Shown here piece after piece: positions 16,326-24,781 of a stretch of DNA of 38,312 nucleotides. Position numbers and translations under genes: made by a program. The stretch is from Emcibacter sp. (GTDB lineage: Bacteria; Pseudomonadota; Alphaproteobacteria; Sphingomonadales; Emcibacteraceae), in contig JAJFIQ010000007.1 of assembly GCA_021774785.1 (NCBI GenBank), forward strand, positions 1 through 38,312, written 5' to 3'. The stretch's first letter is position 1. Every line of letters starts with the position of its first letter. The notes under the pieces are model-generated. The model ran no database searches. It worked only from the letters and a program-made list of their open reading frames with translations, and was not told the DNA's origin.

Positions 16326-16688
16326 CTAGCCGGGTTTGTGCGTGCTCATCGAAGCCCCATCCACCTCAATAATCGGCACATCATAAATATCTACGTCGTT
16401 CAAGCAATAAACATTCACCCCAAAATAGTCAGGAGTGACCCGTTTGCGGTGGAATACATATATTCCACAATTTTCGCAGAAATGATGTTTGGCAGTGTGC
16501 GTGTTCCATTGATAGAGACCAAGTTGCCCCTCACCTTACAATAGCCTGAACTGGCTCTCATGTACCTTGGTCATAACTGCATTCTTCTTGCGACAAAGAG
16601 AGCAGTCACACTTTGTAAATTCCGTGAACTCTGTTTCAATCTCAAAGACTGCAGTTTCACAATGGCATGACCCTTGGTAGGTTTTCAT
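16326..16688 (-). pseudogene. GFA-family (DUF636/CENP-V-like) zinc protein with in-frame stop
   Basis: Reading from ATG 16688 gives a 121-codon frame intact except for one TAA at codon 51 (16536-16538). Before the stop are MKTYQGSCHCETAVFEIE and CDCSLCRKKNAVM; after it are LYQWNTHTAKHHFCENCGIY and DYFGVNVYCLNDVDIYDV. These are the zinc-binding CxC, CxC-x2-C and CxxC segments of the glutathione-dependent formaldehyde-activating family, in register on both sides of the stop. The stop falls where relatives often have a Ser, as a C-to-A change in TCA would give. An AAGG ribosome binding site 9-12 bases upstream is intact. It is therefore a very young pseudogene, a sequencing error, or a read-through case. 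Confidence 0.8.
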
Positions 16689-16793
16689 CGTTTCGACACC
16701 TTACTGTAAGCCTACTTTCACCCATAATAGTTCCATAATAACAGTCCATATTTTTTTGTGAATACAGGGTTTAATGAGATTGAATTGTATTGC

Positions 16794-16971
16794 GGTACGG
16801 ATGAGAGGACTGGCCTCGAACCGTACCAAAGGGCGCGACTGCGCCCCGGCGAGCGTTCGCCGCCCCGTCGGAGGCACTTCTTCGCACCGCGAGACAAGAA
16901 AATTAATGTCCTCAAGCAGCAAAGCGGTAGGACAGCTAAAATGGTGCCCCATAGGGGACATAGATGGGCAC
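16794..16971. other. GC-rich segment with five perfect inverted repeats, unassigned
   Basis: This gene-free 178 bp holds successive perfect stems. (A) GGTACGG 16794-16800 with CCGTACC 16821-16827, enclosing GAGG/CCTC at 16805-16817. (B) GGGCGC/GCGCCC, 16831-16846. (C) CGGCGA/TCGCCG, 16847-16862. (D) TGTCCT/AGGACA, 16907-16934. (E) GTGCCC/GGGCAC, 16944-16971, overlapping CCCC/GGGG at 16947-16957. The flanks are AT-rich. Frames open through it on both strands do not resemble known proteins. It could be a structured RNA, a decayed mobile-element end or attachment site, or a dispersed repeat. The rest of 16208-17036, apart from the GFA pseudogene, shows nothing I can name. Confidence 0.45.
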
Positions 16972-17036
16972 TGGTGTGAAACAGTTATGTTATAATAGCT
17001 GCGCATCAGCATTTTACGTAAAAACAATGGCCCTGT

Positions 17037-18200
17037 TTACAATTCAAGGGATCCCTTAATGGCACCCAAACAGATCGCACTATACGCTTTTTGATCGAAA
17101 ATTATGGGATTGGTGCCCGCGCTTGGGTCTGCCACAGACATCTTACTTATATGCTCAACGCTATCCGGTGTAATCCCAATAGCGGCTAAACTATGTGGAA
17201 TTTCAAGTTCTTCACGCAGACTGAGAATCCATTCAAGAAATGTCTCAAAACGCCCCTCCAGCCCGATCATTTGAGCCAACCAGGCAATGTCATCCTCGAT
17301 CACAGATTGGTTGGCCTTTAAAACATAAGGCATCAGTATGGCGTTCAGCATTCCATGATGAGCCCCGAAAACAGCGCCCAGGGAATGCGCAAGGGCATGC
17401 ATTGCGCCAAGGCCACGCTGAAATGCGGTTGCGCCCATAGTCGATGCAACCAGCATATGAGTGCGTGCTTCAATATTTTGTCCGTCTCGAACAGCCCGTG
17501 GCAACCACTCTTTGATCATACCAATGGCTTCGACAGCAATACCGCGTGCCATAGGATGATATCCCGGGGCGCAAAAGGCTTCCAGACTATGGGACAGAGC
17601 ATCCATGCCTGTTGCTGCGGTCAAACCCGCAGGCAAACCAACGGTAAGTTCGGGGTCCAATATGACCTTTTTGGGCATCATAAGAGGATGAAAAATAATT
17701 TTCTTCTCATGGGTCTCTGTATCCAGAATAACAGATGCCCGCCCGACCTCTGATCCTGTGCCTGCGGTAGTTGGTATGGCAATAACAGGCGCTACACCAG
17801 ATGTGATAACCCGTGCCCAGTTATCTCCCACATCTTCAAAATCCCATAGAGGGCGTGTCTGCCCCACCATCAGCGCCACAGCTTTTCCGGCATCAAGACT
17901 GCTGCCGCCACCAAGTGCGATCACGCCATCATGCCCGCCCTGCCGGTAAATATTCAGGCCAGCCTCTATGTCTTCACTGGTAGGGTTTGGATGCACTTTA
18001 GAAAACAAGCCAACACCAAGGCCAGATGCCGCGCAATCAGCTTGTAATTTATCGACGAACGGTAGATCGCACAGACCAGGATCTGTCACAATCAAAGGCC
18101 TTTTAATCCTCAGAACCCGACATTCATCGGCGACATCACCAATGCGGCCTGCCCCTAGCGCAATAGAGGTTGGGTAATTCCAATTTGCAAATAATGCCAT
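17037..18200 (-). CDS. Iron-containing alcohol dehydrogenase
   Basis: This is a 387-residue group III (Fe-type) NAD(P)-dependent alcohol dehydrogenase. The nucleotide-binding GGGSSLDAGKA lies at about 97-107, IPTTAGTGSEVG at 142-153, and the metal ligands are D200 and H204 (GMDALSHSLEAF), H268 and H282. The H-to-H spacing of 14 matches FucO-type enzymes. It is the last gene of permease-ALDH-ADH, 15 bp after the aldehyde dehydrogenase gene. The pair would oxidise an alcohol through the aldehyde to an acid. With a PuuA-like synthetase nearby, the likely substrate is a gamma-glutamyl amino alcohol such as gamma-glutamylethanolamide. That is inference; 4-hydroxybutyrate-type substrates are an alternative. 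Confidence 0.9.
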   Translation of the reverse strand: MALFANWNYPTSIALGAGRIGDVADECRVLRIKRPLIVTDPGLCDLPFVDKLQADCAASGLGVGLFSKVHPNPTSEDIEAGLNIYRQGGHDGVIALGGGSSLDAGKAVALMVGQTRPLWDFEDVGDNWARVITSGVAPVIAIPTTAGTGSEVGRASVILDTETHEKKIIFHPLMMPKKVILDPELTVGLPAGLTAATGMDALSHSLEAFCAPGYHPMARGIAVEAIGMIKEWLPRAVRDGQNIEARTHMLVASTMGATAFQRGLGAMHALAHSLGAVFGAHHGMLNAILMPYVLKANQSVIEDDIAWLAQMIGLEGRFETFLEWILSLREELEIPHSLAAIGITPDSVEHISKMSVADPSAGTNPIIFDQKAYSAICLGAIKGSLEL

Positions 18201-18215
18201 TTATTAGTCTTTCTA

Positions 18216-19610
18216 TTAAGTCAAAACCCGAAAATGATATGATTTGGGCCTGGTCAATGCCTCATAACCAACGCTGGACAAGGTGCAGCCGCGCCCCGAA
18301 TTCTTAATGCCCGTCCAGGCAAGGGCAGGGTCCAGATAATCACAACGGTTTGAGAAAAAAGTCCCCGTTTGTACGCGATTACCTATGGCGGTTGCCGCAG
18401 ACATATTGTCGGTCCATACCGAAGCGGTAAGGCCGAACTCGCTATCGTTCATGAGGTCTATGGCCTGATCATCGCTGTCAACAGCCATAATCCCGATAAC
18501 GGGACCAAAACTTTCCTCTGTCATAACCCGCATGGAATGATCAACATCAATCAACACCTGTGGGGCGAGATAATTACTCCCCGGATGGTCCATGGGAAAT
18601 AATGATGGATCAATCAGGGCTGTTGCGCCCAGGCTGATGGCTTCTGCGGTTTGGTTGCGGACAAATTCAGCGGCTTTCATATTAACCAGGGGACCAAGAT
18701 TGGTCTCCTGTTCCAAAGGGCTACCCAATATATATTGCCTTGTCAGGTCCGAAAACCCCTCTACAAAATCCTTAAAAACTGACCGGTGAACATAGATGCG
18801 TTCTATGCCGCAACAGGATTGCCCGGAATTGAAAAATGAACCGTCAACCAGGCTTTCGATAGCATAGTGCACGTTCGCATCTTCACGAACGTATGCCGGG
18901 TCTTTTCCGCCAAGCTCCAGACCAGAGCCAATGAACTGGCCAGCGATGGTCTTTTCAATGCGTGCACCGGCGGCGACAGAGCCCGTAAAAGCCACATAGT
19001 TGATTTTTCCAGAGCGTATGGCCGTTGCCGTGTCCTCGTGGGTCATATGCAAGGACTGGAACACACCCACAGGCAATCCAGCTTCACGAAAAGCTTCCTC
19101 AAGACGTTCTGAACATAGTGGCGTTTGACTGGAATGCTTAAGAATAACGGCATTTCCCGCCATAATGGCAGGGACAACAGAATTGATTGCCGTAAGGTAC
19201 GGATAATTCCAGGGGGCTATTGTAAGAACAACACCGATGGGTACCCTTTTGATAAAACGCTCCCCAGCAAGATTATCCTTTATGTGAATATCCGCCAAGG
19301 CGTTTGCGGCAATGTCTATCATATAACTTGATCGCTCAACCACGCCAGATACTTCACCGCCGCCAAAGCGGACAGGGCGCCCCATTTGCCAGGCTAGTTC
19401 TTCCCCATGCCGAGTGTTGTGTTGTTGGAAAATATCAATTGCGCGGGTGCAGATTTCTGCACGTTCCTCAATAGACCTGTCTTGCCATTTTTCCTGTGCG
19501 TTTGTTGCCCTTTCTATCGCCTGTTCTAATTGTGCCTTAGAGGCATATTCACGTTCAAGGTATATTGAACCATCCACAGGCGATATGACTTGAAATATAT
19601 TGGTAGTCAC
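18216..19610 (-). CDS. NAD(P)-dependent aldehyde dehydrogenase
   Basis: This 464-residue member of the ALDH superfamily has the catalytic Cys266 in FFNSGQSCCGIER and the general-base Glu232 in LELGGKDPAY. The cofactor segment is IAPWNYPY at about 131-138, and TGSVAAG lies at 209-215. Length is slightly short but complete. The start is GTG at 19610 with AAGGA seven bases upstream. It lies 15 bp before the iron ADH gene and 163 bp after the permease gene. By context it would oxidise the aldehyde made by the ADH, playing the role PuuC has in the gamma-glutamyl putrescine pathway. A succinate- or glycolaldehyde-type specificity cannot be excluded. Confidence 0.92.
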   Translation of the reverse strand: MTTNIFQVISPVDGSIYLEREYASKAQLEQAIERATNAQEKWQDRSIEERAEICTRAIDIFQQHNTRHGEELAWQMGRPVRFGGGEVSGVVERSSYMIDIAANALADIHIKDNLAGERFIKRVPIGVVLTIAPWNYPYLTAINSVVPAIMAGNAVILKHSSQTPLCSERLEEAFREAGLPVGVFQSLHMTHEDTATAIRSGKINYVAFTGSVAAGARIEKTIAGQFIGSGLELGGKDPAYVREDANVHYAIESLVDGSFFNSGQSCCGIERIYVHRSVFKDFVEGFSDLTRQYILGSPLEQETNLGPLVNMKAAEFVRNQTAEAISLGATALIDPSLFPMDHPGSNYLAPQVLIDVDHSMRVMTEESFGPVIGIMAVDSDDQAIDLMNDSEFGLTASVWTDNMSAATAIGNRVQTGTFFSNRCDYLDPALAWTGIKNSGRGCTLSSVGYEALTRPKSYHFRVLT

Positions 19611-19773
19611 TTTTTTTCCTTATTCATTATGGCCATAGTAAAAGCGGCATGAGGGTAGCTTGTTTTCCAGATGTAACTGTTGATTTGTAATAATATGAAA
19701 TTGAACTTAACGCGCGATACTCTTTGTGCATTCGCAACTTCAAATCCCTGAAATCACAGGTTTTTATGTGTTG

Positions 19774-21219
19774 TTAATCAAGAGAAGCTTCCGCCTGTCT
19801 AATCGCTTCAAATTCTTCTTCCGGTGCTTGGGCCACAAGGTGATGCCGACTATACAACAGAAAATATGCCACCATCAGAGCGTAGAAAATCGCAGCATAA
19901 AAAATCACACTTGGTTCCACTAAAAAGCCCGCGATCAAGGCAATAATGGCAAGAAATAAAGCAATTCCCGAAGTGACAATACCGCCGGGCGTGCGGTATG
20001 GCCTATCCATTTCAGGTTCACTTATCCTGAGCTTTATATGGGCAGCCATCATTAAAACATAGGATATGGAAGCCCCAAATACCGCCACCAAAATCAATAT
20101 ATTACCATCTATAGCCAACGAAAGCAGAAAGCCCATTGCCCCGGGTACCAAAAGTGCAAGATAAGGTGTTTTGCGTTTTGACGTCAGAGACAGAACCCGC
20201 GGCAAATAACCCGCACGAGACAAGGCAAACACTTGGCGAGAGTACCCAAATATTATTGAGAAGAAACTGGCTATCAATCCCGCCAACCCCACTATGTTGA
20301 TTATTTTTCCTGTTAATGTAGGCCCGCCATAAGCCGTTTCCGATCTCATCGCCGCAATCAAGGGATCCCCTGCATTGGCAAGGTTTGCCGCACCACCACC
20401 ACCGGGTCCAACAAGCAGAACCAGCGCTGCCAAAAGCAATAAAATAGAAATCGCCGCGATCATTCCTTTTGGCATATTACGTTGCGGGTCTGCCGTTTCC
20501 TCAGCCGCTAGCGGCAATCCTTCAACGGCAAGAAAAAACCACATTCCATAGGGAATAGCTGCCCAGATGCCTAATATTCCATAAGGAAGGTATTTGCTAG
20601 CTCCAATGCCCCCTTCAACGGGAATATCAAAAAGATTGGCAACATCAAATTGGGGAACCATAGCGACAAGAAAAATCAGTAAAGCCATAACAGCCAAAAT
20701 GGTCACGCCCAACATAAGCTTTAGAGCCTCACCAACACCATATAAATGTATGCCAATGAAAACCGCAAAGAAGGTCAGTGATACAGGCCAACCGGAAACA
20801 CCTATCAGGCTATCAAGATAGGCGCTAATAAAAGTAGCAATCGCAGCAGGTGCTACGGAATATTCCAGAAGTATGGCTGTCCCCGTCAGGAAGCCCCCAA
20901 ATGGCCCGAAGGCCCGTCGGGCAAATCCGTAACCGCCGCCAGCTGATGGAATTGTCGCAGAAAGTTCTGCAAGGGAAAAGATCATGGTGGTGTACATCAC
21001 CGCCATTAAAAGCGTTGCAACGGCGAGACCGCCCCAACCGCCCTCTGCCAGACCAAAGTTCCAACCGGCAAAATCACCTGAAATTACATAAGCGACACCA
21101 AGCCCTGCCAGAAGTATCCAACCGGCAGCGCCTTTGCGCAGTTCGCGTTCAGAAAAATAACCATCTCCGACAGCTCCAGTTGTACCATCAGCCAGATTTT
21201 TATTGCTTTCTGTGTCCAT
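19774..21219 (-). CDS. APC-family amino acid/amine permease, ethanolamine-permease type
   Basis: This is a 481-residue inner-membrane transporter with about 12 hydrophobic segments. The first helix region reads GVAYVISGDFAGWNFGLAEG, and it is followed by FSLAELSATIPSAGGGYGFA, both characteristic of the ethanolamine permease branch of the APC superfamily. The conserved FGYSRQVFALSRAGYLPRVL lies late in the protein. Uptake of ethanolamine or a related small amine fits the neighbouring glutamine-synthetase-like and dehydrogenase genes. It heads the operon with ALDH and ADH and is divergent from an RpiR-type regulator gene. Confidence 0.85.
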   Translation of the reverse strand: MDTESNKNLADGTTGAVGDGYFSERELRKGAAGWILLAGLGVAYVISGDFAGWNFGLAEGGWGGLAVATLLMAVMYTTMIFSLAELSATIPSAGGGYGFARRAFGPFGGFLTGTAILLEYSVAPAAIATFISAYLDSLIGVSGWPVSLTFFAVFIGIHLYGVGEALKLMLGVTILAVMALLIFLVAMVPQFDVANLFDIPVEGGIGASKYLPYGILGIWAAIPYGMWFFLAVEGLPLAAEETADPQRNMPKGMIAAISILLLLAALVLLVGPGGGGAANLANAGDPLIAAMRSETAYGGPTLTGKIINIVGLAGLIASFFSIIFGYSRQVFALSRAGYLPRVLSLTSKRKTPYLALLVPGAMGFLLSLAIDGNILILVAVFGASISYVLMMAAHIKLRISEPEMDRPYRTPGGIVTSGIALFLAIIALIAGFLVEPSVIFYAAIFYALMVAYFLLYSRHHLVAQAPEEEFEAIRQAEASLD

Positions 21220-21414
21220 GACCTACCCGATCCCGCTTTTTATTTTTCTACAAAAACCATGCATAATTATTGCTGAAATTTATATTACAAAAAAAACACA
21301 CAAGCAATGTTAAGGCAATTATTATTACTTTTTTTCTTGATCTGCATCTTGAAGCAATTTTATATAACCCCAAGGGGTGGTAAAAAGTAGAGTATCCAGA
21401 AACAATGGCTGAAA
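21220..21414. promoter_or_regulatory. Divergent control region, permease / rpiR
   Basis: This 195-bp, strongly AT-rich gap holds the starts of both genes. A palindrome ACCCC-AA-GGGGT at 21367-21378 lies 37 bp before the regulator's ATG and is a candidate operator. No clear -35/-10 pair stands out. Confidence 0.4.
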
Positions 21415-22305
21415 ATGACCGATAATAGCACTCAACCTGATAACATGGGCGTACTTATTCGTTCAAATTTTGACCAGCTTACGTCAAAAGAACGCATTGT
21501 TGCGCGCACGCTTCTTAATCAATATCCAACGGCTGGACTTTGCACAATTGCGGCCCTTGCCGAAATTGCCAACGTCAGTGGCCCGACTGTCCTGCGTACG
21601 ATAAAAAAACTGGGCTTCAAAAGCTATGGTGATTTTCAGGCAAGGCTCCGTAAAGAACTTCAATTAGGATTTCAAGCGCCGCTGGACAGGGTAGATACAT
21701 CAAAAGTTCCGTCCAGTACGGAAGCCACCTTTGCCCCCTTTGCCGAAGCCTGTATTCAAAATATCAGGCTGGCTCATATGTCAGTTAATAATAATGAGTT
21801 TAATGCGGTGATTTCTCTCCTCTCGGATGAGAGCAGGCCCGTTTTTCTGCTAGGCGGACGTTTCACGGATAGTCTGGCCCGATATTTTTATTTTCACCTG
21901 CATATTTTAAGGGCCCATGTGAATATCGTTCCTCAGCAACGCGAAACCTGGCCAGAAGTGATTTATGATTTCGGGGTTAAAGATATTATCATTGTCTTTG
22001 ACGTGAGGCGGTATCAGAGAGATATTTTACTTTTCTGTGAGCAGGCAAAAAAGAGGGGGTCGCATATCGTTCTTTTCACCGATCAATGGCTATCGCCGAT
22101 CTCAACAATTGCTGATCACATTTTTCCCATGCCAACTGCCGTCCCGTCTCAATGGGATTCGGCGGTCTCCACACTTGTCTTGTTAGAATGTATTGTTGCA
22201 AGGTTGAACGAACGCAATCATAAATCAATTAATGATCGCATTAAGAAACTTGAAGCATTACGCCAGCCATTACGTAGTGACCTTATCGGTAATGATACTC
22301 ACTGA
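21415..22305 (+). CDS. MurR/RpiR-family transcriptional regulator
   Basis: The 296-residue protein has an RpiR helix-turn-helix (TSKERIVARTLLNQYPTAGL then IAALAEIANVSGPTVLRTIK, about residues 24-68). A C-terminal SIS domain follows at about 120-250 (PVFLLGGRFTDSLARYFYFH, then VKDIIIVFDVRRYQRD). RpiR proteins usually sense phosphorylated sugars, but some members control amine or amino-acid catabolism. This gene lies between the permease operon (divergent) and the glutamine-synthetase-like gene (convergent), so the likely regulon is the surrounding amino-alcohol genes. The DVRRYQRD stretch in place of the usual Ser/Gly-rich sugar-phosphate loop hints at a non-sugar effector. The ribosome binding site is weak. 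Confidence 0.88.
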   Translation: MTDNSTQPDNMGVLIRSNFDQLTSKERIVARTLLNQYPTAGLCTIAALAEIANVSGPTVLRTIKKLGFKSYGDFQARLRKELQLGFQAPLDRVDTSKVPSSTEATFAPFAEACIQNIRLAHMSVNNNEFNAVISLLSDESRPVFLLGGRFTDSLARYFYFHLHILRAHVNIVPQQRETWPEVIYDFGVKDIIIVFDVRRYQRDILLFCEQAKKRGSHIVLFTDQWLSPISTIADHIFPMPTAVPSQWDSAVSTLVLLECIVARLNERNHKSINDRIKKLEALRQPLRSDLIGNDTH

Positions 22306-22329
22306 TGGTAACGCTAAACTATCAAAGCT

Positions 22330-23697
22330 TTAAATAATCTCGAAGTAACGCTGGAGCTGCCAATCCGTAACCGCTTTACGGGATTCAAGCTCCTCCCAGT
22401 CACGGGTGCGGGCGTAATGGTCCACGAACATATCACCAAATAATTCCTTGGCCGCCGCTGAGCCGCGTAAACGGTCCGCCGCAGAACCCAATGTAGATGG
22501 TAAAGTAAACTCGGCCGGCATAGGGTGATCATAGGCATTTCCAGTGATCGGCGCTGTCGGTTCAATTTTGTTTTCAATGCCCCAAAGACCACTACCAATA
22601 GCGGCGGCCCCGGCAATATACGGGTTTATGTCTGATGCTGAAATGCGGTATTCAACCCGGGAGGAATGCTCCCCCCCGCCAATCGTTCTTAGTGCACAAG
22701 TGCGGTTTTCAACACCCCATGTGGCATCGGTTGGTGCCCATTGACCCGGCACAAGCCGTGCATATGAATTTACCGTACAGGCGACCATTGAAAGAAATTC
22801 CGGCATCAATTTCTGTTGTCCCCCGATGAACCAGCGCATCTGATCAGAAATATTATCCGGCTTTGTTTTATCATAAAAAGCACCACCCCCTTGCTCATTT
22901 TGCAAAGAGATATGAATATGACCAGACTGGCCGGGGTAATCCACTGACCATTTTGCCATAAAAGTCGCTATCAGCTCACGCCTCTGCGCCAGAACTTTTA
23001 TGAAGGTCTTAAATAGTGTTGCCTTATCTGCCGACTGCATCGCGCTGCCGTATCTAAGGGCAGCCTCAAGCACGCCTGGGCCTGTTTCCGTATGCAACCC
23101 TTCAATTTCCATATCCATTTCAAGACACAGGTTGACCATCTCATGATATAATTCGTTGTGAACGGAGGACCTGAGAACAGAATATCCAAAATTTCCGGGC
23201 GTAATGTTTTTTAAATTCTTATAATTTTTTTCCCGTATCGTGTCGGGCGTTTCGTCAAAAACAAAAAATTCAAATTCATAAGCCGATGTTACGCCATACC
23301 CCATGCCCTTTGCTTTTTCCAACACACGTTTAAGGACGTTTCTTGGGCATATAGCCGCCGCAGAGCCAATAAATTCAGCCAGAAAGAATAAGACATTCTC
23401 TTCAAAAGGTGCCTCACGGCAACTATCATATATTAACTGGATTTCCGCGTCCGGATAAGCTGTATGCCAACCCGTATATGAGCCATTCTCATATAATGTA
23501 TCGTTTGAATCCCACCCAAGAATGACATCGCAAAAGCCCAGTTTCCCATCCAGGAGTGATAAGAATTTATCCCGCGATATATACTTGCCACGCAATATGC
23601 CATCAACATCATTAACAGCAATTTTTATAGTCTTGATGTCTCGCTCAATAACAATTTTTTTCGCATCGGCGGCTGTACGAACCTCTCTAACATGCAT
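22330..23697 (-). CDS. Glutamine synthetase family, PuuA/IpuC-like gamma-glutamylamide synthetase
   Basis: This 455-residue protein carries the GS catalytic core: EFEFFVFDE (metal-binding Glu), ETGPGVLEAAL, GQSGHIHISL (glutamate/ATP site), and WGVENRTCALR in place of the usual RSAxxRIP-type ATP-binding arginine motif. SSRVEYRISASDINPYIAGA follows. These variants and the missing adenylylation-site tyrosine context separate it from GlnA of nitrogen assimilation. They resemble enzymes that ligate glutamate to amines (PuuA on putrescine, IpuC on isopropylamine, GlnA4 on ethanolamine). It follows the N-formylglutamate-amidohydrolase-family gene by 94 bp on the same strand. With an ethanolamine-type permease nearby, ethanolamine is the best substrate guess. 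Confidence 0.85.
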   Translation of the reverse strand: MHVREVRTAADAKKIVIERDIKTIKIAVNDVDGILRGKYISRDKFLSLLDGKLGFCDVILGWDSNDTLYENGSYTGWHTAYPDAEIQLIYDSCREAPFEENVLFFLAEFIGSAAAICPRNVLKRVLEKAKGMGYGVTSAYEFEFFVFDETPDTIREKNYKNLKNITPGNFGYSVLRSSVHNELYHEMVNLCLEMDMEIEGLHTETGPGVLEAALRYGSAMQSADKATLFKTFIKVLAQRRELIATFMAKWSVDYPGQSGHIHISLQNEQGGGAFYDKTKPDNISDQMRWFIGGQQKLMPEFLSMVACTVNSYARLVPGQWAPTDATWGVENRTCALRTIGGGEHSSRVEYRISASDINPYIAGAAAIGSGLWGIENKIEPTAPITGNAYDHPMPAEFTLPSTLGSAADRLRGSAAAKELFGDMFVDHYARTRDWEELESRKAVTDWQLQRYFEII

Positions 23698-23791
23698 GGT
23701 TGTTTTTCCTTTTGCTATTAAATTATAACTGTAATGAACATGTTTGAATATGGATATGGATCCAATGGTCGCGTCTCATTAGTCAATCGGT

Positions 23792-24562
23792 TTATGCCAG
23801 TGAATAATATTCACTGCTGGCTCTCTTGAGGGTATGGGACAGCCGTTCAGCCCAGGAAATTTGCGTTTCCTTTGTGGCAATTAAATCCTGCCTTACCTCA
23901 ATCATAACATACGGTATATTGCGCCCGTCTCCATGAATGGGAATAGTGTAATCATCGATCTCATGAACGGGCCATGGTTGGTTGTCACCCACATAAAGAA
24001 CCGAATCTTCCCGTAAAATGCGCATTACAATATTCGCAAATGTCATATTTTTTGCATATTGAACACCAATATGCCATGGCCTGTCTTCGTTTCCAAGTTT
24101 AGGGGTAAAACTGTGAATTGACGCCAGAATAGTCTGTATATCCTGACGTTGTCTGGTTTCCAGCACGTGTTCAATTTCCTTATGAAAGGGCACGTGAATT
24201 TCATCAATACGGGCCATGCGTTGCATCTTGCCAAGCCCTTTGTTTCCGGAAATTTCCGTCCCGTGGCTTACTTCTGGAATCAAACTTTTGGCCTTATATG
24301 TGCGATTGCAATCAATAACCAACCTGCTGTATTGTTGAAAAATCAAGGCCGAGCTTAATTGTTGTGCAAGATGACGCGCCACTTGCTTGGCACCCAAGTC
24401 GCTGGCGATATGTTGTTTCCAGCAATCATCCATAAGCCCTAAATCACCAAGCGCCGCCGGCACGGCCAAACCCGCATGTTCACACACCAATACGAATGGC
24501 GACACGCCTCCACCTTTTTCTACAATAACAGGCACAGGATCTATCGAAGGTTGCAATAGCAT
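23792..24562 (-). CDS. N-formylglutamate amidohydrolase family protein
   Basis: This 256-residue protein is of the FGase family, zinc hydrolases related to carboxypeptidase-type folds. It has SPFVLVCEHAGLAVPAALGD (metal-ligand His at about residue 29), IASDLGAKQVARHLAQQL, and YSRLVIDCNR (about 118-127). HDGRN-like (HGDGRNIPYVMIEVRQD) and other C-terminal family segments also match. No histidine-degradation genes lie nearby, so its role here is probably not in the Hut pathway. Located just upstream of the gamma-glutamylamide synthetase gene, it may hydrolyse the gamma-glutamyl amide at the end of the pathway, as PuuD does in E. coli. That role is inference. Confidence 0.82.
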   Translation of the reverse strand: MLLQPSIDPVPVIVEKGGGVSPFVLVCEHAGLAVPAALGDLGLMDDCWKQHIASDLGAKQVARHLAQQLSSALIFQQYSRLVIDCNRTYKAKSLIPEVSHGTEISGNKGLGKMQRMARIDEIHVPFHKEIEHVLETRQRQDIQTILASIHSFTPKLGNEDRPWHIGVQYAKNMTFANIVMRILREDSVLYVGDNQPWPVHEIDDYTIPIHGDGRNIPYVMIEVRQDLIATKETQISWAERLSHTLKRASSEYYSLA

Positions 24563-24623
24563 GTTTATTCCCGCCTCGGCGTTGTATGCAAATTATAGTA
24601 ACACCAATGATGCAAATAATACA

Positions 24624-24639
24624 ATATATTATAATATAT
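24624..24639. promoter_or_regulatory. 16-bp AT palindrome upstream of the FGase gene
   Basis: ATATATTATAATATAT is a perfect 16-bp palindrome about 60 bp before the FGase-family start. It might be an operator for the RpiR protein or part of an AT-rich promoter. AT-only palindromes occur easily by chance. The gap 24563-24781 contains no gene. Confidence 0.3.
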
Positions 24640-24781
24640 ATTATTCTGGTATATTTATTTCTAAATTGCCTTCACGTAACATCGCAGAGGAAATTTTCTG
24701 ATTGATCCACGGTTAAAGAGGCAAGACATACAACTCATTATATAAAACCGGAAAACAGGTAGACTCGAAACCTCCTTTATC

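Noticed and set aside
16760-16830. tRNA on the plus strand (CTCGAACC looks T-loop-like, GGTACGG/CCGTACC acceptor-like)
   Set aside because: The closing stem encloses only 20 nt, and no D arm, anticodon arm or paired T stem can be built.
17012-17023. TTTTACGTAAAA palindrome after the iron ADH gene as a terminator
   Set aside because: No loop, no GC stem and no T tract in the right orientation; likely AT-rich chance.
16701-17027. 108-codon minus-strand frame and overlapping plus-strand frames through the hairpin region
   Set aside because: Composition follows the inverted repeats, no domain is recognisable, and frames are open on both strands because the segment is GC-rich.
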